From contig NZ_JACAOR010000001.1 of NCBI RefSeq assembly GCF_013386115.1, positions 28,639 to 92,638 on the forward strand: 64,000 nucleotides of DNA. The letters run 5' to 3'. Position numbers and translations under genes: made by a program. This stretch comes from Pseudomonas gingeri (lineage in GTDB: Bacteria; Pseudomonadota; Gammaproteobacteria; Pseudomonadales; Pseudomonadaceae). Below the pieces are notes generated by a model. That model saw only the letters and a program-made list of their open reading frames with translations. It ran no database searches and had not been told where the DNA came from. This document shows positions 53,724 through 63,327 of this stretch, one piece after another. Every line of letters starts with the position of its first letter. Within the stretch, counting starts at the first letter, position 1.

Positions 53724-54722
53724 ATGAGAACTCTGGCCAGTCCCGGCAACGAGGTGTCGCCTGCCGCGACCAGAATCAACGGCCCGGCCGTATTGGGCTG
53801 GGTATTACACAATGTCGTCTGGATCTGGCTCATCGCCCTGGTGGTCCTGTTCGGTGCGTTCAACGAGTTTTTCTTCACCTTGTTCAACCTGCAGAACGTG
53901 ATGGTTCAGGCGACGGTGCTGGGAACCCTGGGACTGGCGGTGGCGTTGCCGCTGCTGGTGGCCGAGATCGACCTGTCGATTCCGGCCAATGCCGGTTTTT
54001 CCTCGGCGGTGGGGGCGCTCGCGTACTCCAGTTGGGGCCTGCCCTGGTTCGTCGCGGTGGCCATCGGCCTGGCGGTCGGCACGCTGATCGGCTTCTTCAA
54101 CGGGCTGTGCATCACCCGCCTGAAAATGGTCTCGCTGATCGAAACCCTGGCGATGATGATCATTCTGCAGGGCGCCTTGCTGGCGCTGACCCAGGGCACG
54201 ACCCTGACCAACATGGCCGACGGCTATATCTGGATCGGCCAGGTGACGATCGACGGCTGGCCGCTGATGCCGGTGGTGTTCCTGGTGGCCCTGACGGTGA
54301 TCGGCGTGGTGCTCAAGCGCACGGTGCTGGGGCGTTCGATCTATGCCGTGGGGGGGAATGCGATCGCGTCGAATTCCGCCGGTATACGGGTCAACCGGGT
54401 CAAGATCATCACCTACACGATCTCCGGCTTCCTGGCGGCGCTGGCCGGTTTTCTCCTGGCTTCCTGGCAGATGGCGATCACCTCCAGCCAGGGTTCGAGC
54501 TACCTGCTGTATGCCATCGCCGCGCCGATCATTGGTGGCGTCAGCGTGTTCGGCGGGCGCGGCAATGTGAAGGGCGTGCTGGGCGGGGTGTTGCTGCTGA
54601 CCGTGATCCAGGTCGGCCTGGCCATCGTCAATGTGCCGTCATTCTATGTCGGCATGATCGGCGGGGTGATGATCTTTATCGCGGTCGCTATCGACGCCAT
54701 TCGCGTGCGCTACTTCGGCTGA
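53724..54722 (+). CDS. Sugar ABC transporter permease
   Basis: A 332-residue BPD_transp_2 membrane protein with about nine helices and the motif LLVAEIDLSIPANAGFSSAVG at about 78. ATG at 53724 has GGAG 8 nt before it; the long open frame upstream overlaps the ATPase gene out of phase and is rejected. Only one permease gene is present, so the channel is probably a homodimer, unlike the two-permease system at 8.4-12.9 kb. Confidence 0.9.
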   Translation: MRTLASPGNEVSPAATRINGPAVLGWVLHNVVWIWLIALVVLFGAFNEFFFTLFNLQNVMVQATVLGTLGLAVALPLLVAEIDLSIPANAGFSSAVGALAYSSWGLPWFVAVAIGLAVGTLIGFFNGLCITRLKMVSLIETLAMMIILQGALLALTQGTTLTNMADGYIWIGQVTIDGWPLMPVVFLVALTVIGVVLKRTVLGRSIYAVGGNAIASNSAGIRVNRVKIITYTISGFLAALAGFLLASWQMAITSSQGSSYLLYAIAAPIIGGVSVFGGRGNVKGVLGGVLLLTVIQVGLAIVNVPSFYVGMIGGVMIFIAVAIDAIRVRYFG

Positions 54723-54747
54723 CTTATCCCAACTTCAGGACAGTGCA

Positions 54748-56262
54748 ATGTCTTTTACTCCGCATGGCAAACACCTTATCGCCGGCCGATGGGTGGCAAG
54801 CGACAGCAGCTTTTCCAACACCCCGATCCGCGGGCCGGCCCAGCGCTTTTCGGCAGGCGATGTCGACCTGGTGAACCGTGCGTGCGAAGCGGCGGAGGAG
54901 GCCTTCTGCAGTTACGGCCAGGCCAGCCGGGAGTCGCGTGCGACGTTCCTGGAAGCCATCGCCGATGAAATCGAGGCCCGAGCGGCGATCATCACCAGCA
55001 TCGGTTCGCTGGAAACCGGTCTGCCCGAGGCGCGGTTGCAGGGCGAACGCGGGCGTACCGTGGGACAGCTACGGTCGTTTGCCGCGCATATCCTGGCGGG
55101 CGACTACCTTGATCGCCGGCATGACCAGGCGCTGCCGGAGCGCCAGCCCGTGCCGCGCCCCGACATCCGCCTGATGCAACGTCCGATCGGACCGGTGGCG
55201 GTGTTCGGCGCCTCTAATTTCCCCCTGGCTTTCTCAACGGCCGGTGGCGATGTGGCGTCCGCCCTGGCAGCGGGTTGCCCGGTTGTGGTCAAAGGCCATG
55301 AGGCTCATCCGGGGACCAGTGAGATCGTTGCCGAGGCGATCCGTGCCGCCATCGAAAAATGCGCCGTTCATCCCGGGGTGTTCAGCCTGGTCCATGGTGG
55401 CTCCCGGATCGTCGGGCAGCACCTGGTCCAGCATCCGTTGATCAAGGCGGTCGGCTTCACCGGCTCGCTGGGAGCGGGCAGGGCGCTGTTCGACCTGTGC
55501 GCGAGGCGTTTCGAACCCATTCCATTTTTCGGTGAGCTGGGCTCGGTGAACCCGATGTTCCTGTTGCCCCATGCGGTTGCCGCGCGCGGTACCGAGATCG
55601 GCAACGGCTGGGCGGCCTCACTCACCCTGGGGGCGGGCCAGTTCTGCACCAACCCCGGCATCAGTGTCGTGCTCGAAGGTACCGAGGCCAATGGGTTTGT
55701 CGACGCGACGGTCCGGGCCCTTGAACCGGTGGGCGCGCAGGTGATGCTGAGCGATGCCATGGCAGTCGTCTATCGTGCGGGACGTGAGCGGGTGGCGGGC
55801 ACGGCGGGCGTGCGTGAAGTCCTCGGTTCATCCTGTGACCGGCGTAACGCGACGCCTTGTCTCTTCGTGACGACAGGCCGGGAATGGCTGGCCAACGCCA
55901 CGCTGGGGCACGAAGTCTTCGGCCCGTTGGGCTTGGTGGTGACAGTGGCGGATACGGACGAGCTGTTGCTGGTGGCGCGCTCGCTCGAGGGGCAACTGAC
56001 CTGCACGATCCATATGGACGAAGCCGATACCGAGGTCGCGTCGCGCCTGCTGCCGGTGCTCGAACGCAAGGCCGGACGTCTCCTTGCCAACGGCTTCCCG
56101 ACCGGTGTCGAGGTGTGTGACGCCATGGTCCATGGCGGCCCTTATCCTGCGTCAACCAACTTCGGTGCAACGTCCGTCGGCACCATGGCGATCCGCCGTT
56201 TCCTGCGCATGGTCAGCTATCAGAATATCCCGCAGGGGCTGTTGCCCGGGGATCTGCGCTAG
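54748..56262 (+). CDS. Alpha-ketoglutarate-semialdehyde dehydrogenase (NADP-type ALDH)
   Basis: A 504-residue ALDH of the KGSADH subfamily. ASNFPLAFSTAGGDVASALAAG (Asn157), FFGELGSVNPMF (Glu263) and LGAGQFCTNPG (Cys300) are diagnostic. It oxidises alpha-ketoglutarate semialdehyde to alpha-ketoglutarate, the final step of Weimberg-type pentose oxidation. It would use the product of the XylX-like protein at 44210. Last gene of the plus arm, followed by a strong terminator hairpin. Confidence 0.92.
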   Translation: MSFTPHGKHLIAGRWVASDSSFSNTPIRGPAQRFSAGDVDLVNRACEAAEEAFCSYGQASRESRATFLEAIADEIEARAAIITSIGSLETGLPEARLQGERGRTVGQLRSFAAHILAGDYLDRRHDQALPERQPVPRPDIRLMQRPIGPVAVFGASNFPLAFSTAGGDVASALAAGCPVVVKGHEAHPGTSEIVAEAIRAAIEKCAVHPGVFSLVHGGSRIVGQHLVQHPLIKAVGFTGSLGAGRALFDLCARRFEPIPFFGELGSVNPMFLLPHAVAARGTEIGNGWAASLTLGAGQFCTNPGISVVLEGTEANGFVDATVRALEPVGAQVMLSDAMAVVYRAGRERVAGTAGVREVLGSSCDRRNATPCLFVTTGREWLANATLGHEVFGPLGLVVTVADTDELLLVARSLEGQLTCTIHMDEADTEVASRLLPVLERKAGRLLANGFPTGVEVCDAMVHGGPYPASTNFGATSVGTMAIRRFLRMVSYQNIPQGLLPGDLR

Positions 56263-56285
56263 TTGAAAAGAGATTGAGCCCTGCT

Positions 56286-56331
56286 GCCTCGGCCGAGCCA
56301 GAATGACGACTGGCTCGACCGAGGCGGCTTT
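56286..56331. terminator. Strong intrinsic terminator
   Basis: GCCTCGGCCGAGCCAG at 56286-56301 pairs with CTGGCTCGACCGAGGC at 56310-56325 (16-bp stem, one mismatch, 8-nt loop), followed by GGCTTTTGC. It lies between the KGSADH stop and the convergent lipoprotein stop and probably serves both transcripts. Confidence 0.8.
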
Positions 56332-56337
56332 TGCAGT

Positions 56338-57519
56338 TTACGGCTGAAGAACCCAGTACTCGGTTGGCGGAATAACGCTGAAGCCATTGCGCTTGTTGGC
56401 TCTCAGGTTCTTTCCGATCATATGATGCATATCGCCGAGCACTTTGCTTGAGTTTCCGTATCTCGAATGCCCGAGGATGTCATCTATGGCCAGGGCCCGG
56501 GTGATATCGATGGAGTCGATGCCAGGATAAAAAAATCCCTTGGAACCGCTGAAACCGAGCATTTCTCGGTCTGCCAGGTAGGAGCTTGATGAGAGTTTGA
56601 GCGCCTCATCATCTGACGACATGTAGATGGTTGTGCGACCAAAATTTGCAAATGAATCCTTGTAGGTCTTGAAAAACGTTTCCCGTGGGAAGTCAGGTGC
56701 TGCCAGTATTATGTTTCCAAAGCGCTTTCTGAAAAGTCTTGGATTTTCAGAGTAAAGACTCGCAAGGGCAGGTATGACAACTTTTGATCCCATGCTGTGA
56801 GCCAGGATATGTATTTTCTTGCCGCTGTTTGACGCTACCAGTTTTGAAACGAACTCCTTGAAGTCAATGGCTGAATCATTGGCTCTGCCAGAGTCACGCT
56901 CATATTTCAGCATCTCTCCAATGGATGGCCAGCTGAATACGATGGGCTGAAGATTCAAGTCAATATCGTAGGATACTTGCGCGGCGCGCTTGATAGAACT
57001 CTCAAAGTTGACGTTGAAGCCATGTACGAATAGAAAAATATCGCCTTTGGAAAACATGTTTTCGGTCTTGAGGCTTTCGAAGAACTCTTTCTCGGATAGT
57101 ACCTGGGACTGATTCTTTGCGATTGAAATGATCGGGTCGTCTTTTTCATCTTTGAATCCCATTTTCATCAGGATCTTGAAAAAAGCGCTGTGGGAATCCT
57201 TAAAGCTTCCTCGCTCTCTGTTGAAGGGGATCAACACGACTTCCTGGCCATAGGATAGGGCGTCTTTGGATAGATTGATTTCAGGCAGGAAATCTCCGTT
57301 TCCATTGCCTCTTCGGTTCGTTGCATATTTGACTTTGACGGCAGTGTATTCTTCAAGGCTGTAGTGGAGTGGTGTCTGGTCGATTGTGACAGGGGCGACA
57401 GGTTCCACAACAGGCGTAGGGGCAGGTGCAGGATTTACCGATGCGCAACTACTGAGTAAAACTGATATGAGAGTCAGAGAGAGTAATTTTACCGATTTTA
57501 TATTGGGAAAAATGTCCAT
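56338..57519 (-). CDS. Alpha/beta-hydrolase (DUF900-type) lipoprotein
   Basis: A 393-residue envelope hydrolase. The signal peptide ends in the lipobox LLSSC, so Cys at about 25 is lipidated; a Pro/Val-rich linker follows. The alpha/beta-hydrolase core has FLFVHGFNVNFESSIKRAAQ (oxyanion strand) and the nucleophile elbow ILAHSMGSKV; a His near the C terminus (GHSRYGN or MHHMIG) would complete the triad. The gene is more AT-rich and Ser/Lys-rich than its neighbours, suggesting transfer. Likely an esterase or lipase-like enzyme anchored in the outer membrane; substrate unknown. Confidence 0.82.
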   Translation of the reverse strand: MDIFPNIKSVKLLSLTLISVLLSSCASVNPAPAPTPVVEPVAPVTIDQTPLHYSLEEYTAVKVKYATNRRGNGNGDFLPEINLSKDALSYGQEVVLIPFNRERGSFKDSHSAFFKILMKMGFKDEKDDPIISIAKNQSQVLSEKEFFESLKTENMFSKGDIFLFVHGFNVNFESSIKRAAQVSYDIDLNLQPIVFSWPSIGEMLKYERDSGRANDSAIDFKEFVSKLVASNSGKKIHILAHSMGSKVVIPALASLYSENPRLFRKRFGNIILAAPDFPRETFFKTYKDSFANFGRTTIYMSSDDEALKLSSSSYLADREMLGFSGSKGFFYPGIDSIDITRALAIDDILGHSRYGNSSKVLGDMHHMIGKNLRANKRNGFSVIPPTEYWVLQP

Positions 57520-57659
57520 GTTTTTTCGCCTGGAGGGTAGGGGCGAGGCGAGTATAGGTGATCTTTTCCGGCTCGATCACGGGGTTTCCGGTTCCTCCGA
57601 CAGCGCCCTGAATATCTCCACCATCCGCTCGGCTATTGGTTCTCGCTCGGGGCGTACGC

Positions 57660-57802
57660 CGATCAACACCTCGTCGACGCATTATGTCCAGCCCGTCACC
57701 GGCCAGGTGATGAACACCCGCTGCCTTCCGGAGCAGGCCAGCCGCGCCCACGCGGATATCGCGGCGCGGCGGATTACCGGGTCGATCATCCTGACACCCT
57801 GA
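57660..57802 (+). pseudogene. Probable 3' remnant of a zinc-type oxidoreductase (quinone oxidoreductase-like) gene
   Basis: The plus-strand frame ending at 57802 finishes RCLPEQASRAHADIAARRIT then GSIILTP. This matches the usual C-terminal tail of quinone oxidoreductase/MDR proteins (an LEQA..AH element then G..vl.P). Upstream of it the frame loses family resemblance, no start or body of the gene is present, and the 57520-57659 segment shows nothing. I read it as a decayed gene end; a chance open frame is possible. Confidence 0.35.
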
Positions 57803-57858
57803 GCGGTTGGCTTTGCGTATCCGCTCAAGTCGTATCGGGGCGCCGGTGGTGGCTTGCC

Positions 57859-59622
57859 TCAGGCCTGAGCGGACAACCAGGCTCGCCAGCCGCCCCAGGC
57901 GCTGATATCCGTGGCCCCTTCGAGACCATGGCCCTCGCAGATGAAGCCGGTCTCCCAGCGGCCATCCTCCAGTTGCACCTTACCCAGCCCGAGCGGGGCC
58001 GGGATGCCGGTCAGGAAGGAGCCGAGCTCGCGGCTGGGCAATTGCCAGACCTCGACGGCAATGGCCACGCCGCCCTCGGCGACCCGGACCATGCCCGGAC
58101 GTTGTACCGGGCCACCGGCCAGGGCATACAGCCGGTAGTCGGCGGAACTGCGGGTGCTTTCCAGCAGCGTCGCGCCGCGCTGGCGCAACTGCCCGTTGAG
58201 CGCCAGGCCATCCAGGTGGGCACCGCACACCACCAGGCGGGCCTGGTCATTGCGGGCCGGCTGCGCGGGTGCCTTGCCGTCCTGGCAGGCATTGGCGAGG
58301 CTCAGCAGGTACTGATCGGTGAAGGCGCGGCCGAACAACGTCACGCCCCAGGGCAGGCCGTTGTCCATGAAGCCGCTGGGTACGGCCACGGCGGCATAAT
58401 CCAGCAGGTTCATGAAGTTGGTGTAGTAGCCCAGTTCGGCATTGCGCAGGACCGGTTCCTCGGCCAGCTCGGCCAGGGTCACCGGACGGCCGATGGTGGG
58501 CGTCAGGACGCAATCGAGTCCGGCCATCAGGCGGTCGCATTCGGCCTTGAGTGCCTGTAGCCGGTACTGCGCACGAAAGGTCTGCACGCCGCTGACCTGC
58601 GGGGCTTTCGCCAGCACGGCGTGGATCACCGGCAGCACCGCTTCCGGGCGGGTCTGCGCCAGTTCGCCGACGACGCTGTAGCGCTCGGCGACCCATGGGC
58701 CTTCATAGAGCAGTCGCGCGGCTTCGAGAAACGGCGACAGATCGAGGCTGACCGCTTCACCACCTAGCGCCTGCAAACGCTCGACCGCCGCGGCAAACAG
58801 CCCGGGCCCCTCGTCGCAGCCGAAGAACTCCAGGTCCTGGGGACGGGGCAGGCCAAAGCGGAAGGGCCGCACGGCACCGAATGCCAGACCATCGTTCCAG
58901 GCCGGATTGGCGCGGCTGTAGTCGTCCTCGGGGTCCGCTTGCGCGGTTAGCGCCAGCAAGCGGCTGGCCTCGGCGGCCGTGGCGGTGAACGTGGTCACGC
59001 AATCAAGGGTACGACAGGCCGGAACCACGCCCGCCGTGGACAGCAGGCCCCTGGTTGCCTTGAGCCCCACCAGATTGTTCAGCGCCGCCGGCACCCGGCC
59101 CGAGCCGGCGGTGTCGGTGCCCAGGGCAAAGCTGGTCAGGCCCAGGGCCACGGTCAGCGGCGATCCCGCACTGGAGCCGCCGGAAGGATAGTCGGCGAGC
59201 ACGCTGTTGCGGCAGGCGCCATAGGGGGAACGCGTGCCGTTGAGGCCGGTGGCGAACTGGTCGAGATTGGTCTTGCCCAGCGGCACCGCACCGAGGTCGA
59301 TCAACTGCCGGACCAGGGTTGCCGACCGCGACGGGGTATAGGCGAACGCCGGGCAGGCCGCGGTCGTGGGGATCCCGGCCAGATCGATGTTGTCCTTGAT
59401 GGCAAAGGGCACGCCATATAGCGGCAGGTTATCCAGCGAGGCGGACTCGAGGGCGGCCAGGTAAGGCTCCAGCTCTTCGACACTGAGCAGATGGATAAAC
59501 AGGTTGAACTCGGGGTTCAACGCTTCGGCCTGTTCCCGCAGGGCCAGGATCAGGCGGCGTGGCGAGCATTCGCCGCTCACGTAGCGGGCACGCAGAACAT
59601 CCAGTTGCAGATCGTTTTTCAT
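57859..59622 (-). CDS. atzF: Allophanate hydrolase
   Basis: A 587-residue amidase-signature enzyme. The Lys-Ser-Ser triad is Lys76 (AIKDNIDLAG), the cis-Ser in YPSGGSSAGSPL (150-151) and Ser174 (TDTAGSGRVPA). The extra C-terminal domain from about 465 (ARLVVCGAHLDGLALNGQL ... TDISAWGGWRAWL) is typical of AtzF. It splits allophanate into ammonia and carbon dioxide, completing urea breakdown. Its ATG overlaps the urea carboxylase stop (ATGA), so both are made together. Confidence 0.95.
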   Translation of the reverse strand: MKNDLQLDVLRARYVSGECSPRRLILALREQAEALNPEFNLFIHLLSVEELEPYLAALESASLDNLPLYGVPFAIKDNIDLAGIPTTAACPAFAYTPSRSATLVRQLIDLGAVPLGKTNLDQFATGLNGTRSPYGACRNSVLADYPSGGSSAGSPLTVALGLTSFALGTDTAGSGRVPAALNNLVGLKATRGLLSTAGVVPACRTLDCVTTFTATAAEASRLLALTAQADPEDDYSRANPAWNDGLAFGAVRPFRFGLPRPQDLEFFGCDEGPGLFAAAVERLQALGGEAVSLDLSPFLEAARLLYEGPWVAERYSVVGELAQTRPEAVLPVIHAVLAKAPQVSGVQTFRAQYRLQALKAECDRLMAGLDCVLTPTIGRPVTLAELAEEPVLRNAELGYYTNFMNLLDYAAVAVPSGFMDNGLPWGVTLFGRAFTDQYLLSLANACQDGKAPAQPARNDQARLVVCGAHLDGLALNGQLRQRGATLLESTRSSADYRLYALAGGPVQRPGMVRVAEGGVAIAVEVWQLPSRELGSFLTGIPAPLGLGKVQLEDGRWETGFICEGHGLEGATDISAWGGWRAWLSAQA

Positions 59623-62600
59623 GGCTTTTCTCCTGTCATGGCGGCGGGCTCGATCACCACCACCCGTTGCCCGGCACGCACCGCCGAGCCGGGCTGCACG
59701 CGTACTTCACGAACGATGCCGGCACAGGGTGCCAGCAGCGGAATTTCCATCTTCATCGACTCCAGCACGACCAGTGCGGTGTCTGCTGCGACCCAGTCGC
59801 CGACCGCCACCCGGACCTGCCAGAGATTGCCGGCGATGGGGCTTTCCACGCCGGTCTGATGAGCCGGCAGGGCGGCTTCTTCGCTGGCCTCGACGACGGC
59901 TTCGCTGCTTTCGAAATGCGCCTGGCCGCTGTCGATCCAGCGCTGGCGTTCGGCGGAAAAGGCCGTTTGCTGGTGGTCACGGAACGCCTGGATGCTATCC
60001 GCCTCGTTGGCGAGGAAGGCCTGGTAGTCGGCGAGGCGCAATTGGCTGTGCTCGATGTTCAGGTCGAAGCGCCCCAGGGGGAAATCGCGGCGGATGCGCA
60101 GCAACTCCCCGGCGCTGACCGGGTAGAAGCGGATCTGGTCGAAGAAGCGCAACAGCCAGGGTTTGCCGTCGAATGCCGCCACTTCGCGATAACGGTTCCA
60201 CATCTGCAGCGTACGGCCGACGAACTGGTAGCCGCCTGGGCCCTCCATGCCATACACGCACAGGTAGGCGCCACCGATACCCACCGAGTTCTCGGCGGTC
60301 CAGGTCCGTGCCGGGTTGTATTTGGTGGTCACCAGCCGATGCCGGGGGTCCAGCGGCGTCGCCACCGGGGCACCCAGGTAGACGTCGCCCAGGCCCATCA
60401 CCAGGTAGCTGGCATCGAATACCGTGCGCTGCACTTCATCCAGGTCGGGCAGGTCGTTGATGCGGCGAATGAACTCCAGGTTGCTGGGGCACCAGGGCGC
60501 GTCCTTGCGCACGGTGGTCTGGTATTTCTCGATAGCCAGTTGGCAGGCCGGGTCATCCCAGGACAGTGGCAGGTGCACGATGCGCGAGGGCACCTGCAGG
60601 TCGCGGGCGGCACAGACCGCGTCCCACTCGCCCGTGACGATCTCCAGCAGTTGCTCCAGGGGCAGTTGCTCGGGTTGGTAGTGCACCTGCAGCGAGCGGA
60701 TCCCCGGTGTGAGATCGATGACTCCGGGCAATTGCCTGGCTTCGAGCGCCTGCATCAGGGCGTGACCACGGAAGCGCAACACCAGGTCGAGTTCGGCGGC
60801 GCCGATTTCCAGCAGCAGGTGGGTATCGCCGGCCAGGCGTGCCACCAGGCGCGTGTCGTCCCGGCCCAGGTCCAGCACCATCGGCGATGGCAGCCGGGTC
60901 AGGTCAGGCGCGGGCCGGGGGGCTGCGACGGCTTCGGCATTCAGCGCGGCCGTGGCAAGTTGGCGTGCTTGAACGAGGTCACACGGCACGAAGCGCACCT
61001 TGTCGCCGGCCTTGAGTTGCCCCAGTTGCCACAGATCGGCCTCGATGACGGTCACCGGGCAGACGAATCCGCCCAGGCTCGGGCCGTCAGGGCCGAGAAT
61101 CACCGGCATGTCACCGGTGAAGTCCACCGCGCCGATGGCGTAGGGATTGTCGTGGATATTCGACGGATGCAGCCCGGCCTCGCCCCCGTCGGCCCGCACC
61201 CATTCGGGTTTGGGGCCGATCAGGCGCACGCCGGTACGGCTGGAGTTGAAATGCACTTCCCAGTCGGTGGCAAAGAAGGTGCGGATGTAGTTTTCGGTGA
61301 AGTATTCCGGCGCGCCATGGGGACCGTAGATCACCCGGATCGTGCGTAACGCCTCCAGGGCGGGTTGCGCGGGGAGCACCGCGCCGACGCTGGTATCCGT
61401 CAGCGCGGCCAGGTGCAGCACATCGCCGGCCCGCAGGGCCCGGCCGCCATGACCGCCGAACTGGCCGAGGGTGAAGGTGCTCTTGCTGCCGAGATAGTCC
61501 GGCACCTGCACGCCCCCCCGCAGGCAGAGATAGCTGCGGGCACCGGCCCCGGCGATGGTGCCCAGGCTCAGCAGCGAACCGGCCTTGACCGCCAGCGCGG
61601 TGTTCATCGCCATCACCACGCCATCGAGCAGCACCGGCAACACTGCGCCGGTCACCGCCACCACGGCATCGGCATTGAAGCGCAGGCTTGGCCCGCTCAT
61701 GGTGATTTCCAGGCCCGCGCAACCTTCGGGGTTGCCCAGCAGGCGGTTGCCCAGGCGCAGCGCGCGGCTGTCCATGGGGCCTGAAGGGGGAACGCCCACG
61801 GCCCAGTAGCCCTGGCGTCCGGGATAATCCTGGACGCTGGTCTGGGTGCCGCCAGCGAGCACTTCGAAGGTCTGCGCATGATAAGCCAGGCCTTCCAGGC
61901 AGCGGGTCCAGGGTTGACCGCTGGCGAACGGGGCATCGAGGAGGATCTGCCGCAAGTAGTCGCGATTGGTCTCGACGCCGTACAGCTGGCTGGCACCCAG
62001 GGCCTGGTGCAGGCGCAGGCGCGCCTGTTCACGGTTTTCGGCCCAGGTGATGACCTTGGCGATCATCGGGTCGAAGTAGGGCGGTATCTCGCAACCGGCC
62101 TCGACCCAGGTATCGATACGCAGTGCCTTGCCATCGGCCGGCGGGAATTCGACCGCCGTCAACAGACCGGGGCTCGGCTGGAAGTCCTTGCCCGGATCCT
62201 CGGCATACAGACGGGCCTGCACCGCGTGGCCGCGCGGTTGCAGGCCGGCGCGCAGTTCGGCGAGCGGCGGCAGGTCACCGGCGGCCAGTTGCACCATCCA
62301 GCGTACCAGGTCGACGTTCCAGACCTGTTCGGTAACGCCGTGCTCGACCTGCAGGCGGGTGTTCACTTCCAGGAAGTAGAAGCGTCGCTCGTCGCTGTCG
62401 AAGACGAATTCGACGGTGCCGGCGCTGCGGTAACGGACCGCTTTCGCCAATTGCACGGCAGCGGCGCAGAGCGCTTCGGGCATGCCTTCGGGCAGGTTGG
62501 GCGCGGGGGTTTCTTCCAGCACCTTCTGGTTGCGCCGTTGCACCGAGCAATCGCGCACGCCCAGGGCCAGGACTTCGCCGGCACCGTCACCGAATACCTG

Positions 62601-63230
62601 GACTTCCAGGTGGCGGGCGCGCTGGATGTATTTCTCGATAAATACCCCGGCGTTGCTGAAATTGTTCTGGCCCAGGCGCTTGACGGTCTCGAAGGCCTCC
62701 CGCAGCGCCTCGGCGGAGCGGCAGACGCGCATGCCGATGCCGCCACCGCCGGCGGTGCTCTTGAGCATGATCGGGTAGCCCACGTGTGCGGCGGCGTGCA
62801 GGGCATCGTCGAGGCTGTCCAGCAGGTCGCTGCCTTCCAGCAGCGGCACACCGTGCTGGCGGGCGAGGGCGCGGGCGGTGTGCTTGAGGCCGAACAGCCG
62901 CAGTTGCTCCGGCGTCGGGCCGACGAAGGCGATCCCGGCCGTCTCGCAGGCTTCGGCGAAGTCGGCGTTTTCCGAGAGGAAACCATAACCCGGATGGATG
63001 GCCTGGGCGCCGCTGGCCCTGGCGGCGGCGAGGATCTTGTCCGTCGCCAGGTAGGTGTCGGCGGCGGCGCCTTCACCCAGGCTCAGGGCCAGGTCGGCTT
63101 CAAGGATGTGGCGGCTGGTGATATCCGCTTCGGAATAGACCGCGATCCCCTTGACCTCGAGTTCGCGCAAGGTACGCAGGAGGCGGCAGGCGATGGCGCC
63201 GCGATTGGCAATCAGCAGTGTGTCGAACAT
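59619..63230 (-). CDS. uca: Urea carboxylase (biotin-dependent)
   Basis: A 1203-residue multidomain enzyme. Biotin carboxylase spans 1-446 (ANRGAIACRLLRTLRELEVK, STAGGGGIGMRVC). KipA/KipI-type carboxyltransferase domains lie at about 480-760 (SVQDYPGRQGYWAVGVPPSG, IYGPHGAPEYFTENYI) and about 790-1030. The C-terminal biotinyl domain carries biotin on Lys1160 (ESMKME). It makes allophanate from urea, ATP and bicarbonate. It is encoded directly upstream of atzF; together they degrade urea without nickel urease. Confidence 0.96.
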   Translation of the reverse strand: MFDTLLIANRGAIACRLLRTLRELEVKGIAVYSEADITSRHILEADLALSLGEGAAADTYLATDKILAAARASGAQAIHPGYGFLSENADFAEACETAGIAFVGPTPEQLRLFGLKHTARALARQHGVPLLEGSDLLDSLDDALHAAAHVGYPIMLKSTAGGGGIGMRVCRSAEALREAFETVKRLGQNNFSNAGVFIEKYIQRARHLEVQVFGDGAGEVLALGVRDCSVQRRNQKVLEETPAPNLPEGMPEALCAAAVQLAKAVRYRSAGTVEFVFDSDERRFYFLEVNTRLQVEHGVTEQVWNVDLVRWMVQLAAGDLPPLAELRAGLQPRGHAVQARLYAEDPGKDFQPSPGLLTAVEFPPADGKALRIDTWVEAGCEIPPYFDPMIAKVITWAENREQARLRLHQALGASQLYGVETNRDYLRQILLDAPFASGQPWTRCLEGLAYHAQTFEVLAGGTQTSVQDYPGRQGYWAVGVPPSGPMDSRALRLGNRLLGNPEGCAGLEITMSGPSLRFNADAVVAVTGAVLPVLLDGVVMAMNTALAVKAGSLLSLGTIAGAGARSYLCLRGGVQVPDYLGSKSTFTLGQFGGHGGRALRAGDVLHLAALTDTSVGAVLPAQPALEALRTIRVIYGPHGAPEYFTENYIRTFFATDWEVHFNSSRTGVRLIGPKPEWVRADGGEAGLHPSNIHDNPYAIGAVDFTGDMPVILGPDGPSLGGFVCPVTVIEADLWQLGQLKAGDKVRFVPCDLVQARQLATAALNAEAVAAPRPAPDLTRLPSPMVLDLGRDDTRLVARLAGDTHLLLEIGAAELDLVLRFRGHALMQALEARQLPGVIDLTPGIRSLQVHYQPEQLPLEQLLEIVTGEWDAVCAARDLQVPSRIVHLPLSWDDPACQLAIEKYQTTVRKDAPWCPSNLEFIRRINDLPDLDEVQRTVFDASYLVMGLGDVYLGAPVATPLDPRHRLVTTKYNPARTWTAENSVGIGGAYLCVYGMEGPGGYQFVGRTLQMWNRYREVAAFDGKPWLLRFFDQIRFYPVSAGELLRIRRDFPLGRFDLNIEHSQLRLADYQAFLANEADSIQAFRDHQQTAFSAERQRWIDSGQAHFESSEAVVEASEEAALPAHQTGVESPIAGNLWQVRVAVGDWVAADTALVVLESMKMEIPLLAPCAGIVREVRVQPGSAVRAGQRVVVIEPAAMTGEKP

Positions 63231-63327
63231 GACAGGTTCCCTGGAGGCGGCAGGAGTCCGCCTCGGCTGGGGTGCGGGTCGTCCCGCAGTTTTTCGAAAG
63301 GGTCCCGGGGTCGTCCCCAGACCGCGA

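Noticed and set aside
59559..61349. A 596-codon open frame opposite urea carboxylase
   Set aside because: Shadow of the carboxylase; no homology and no start signals.
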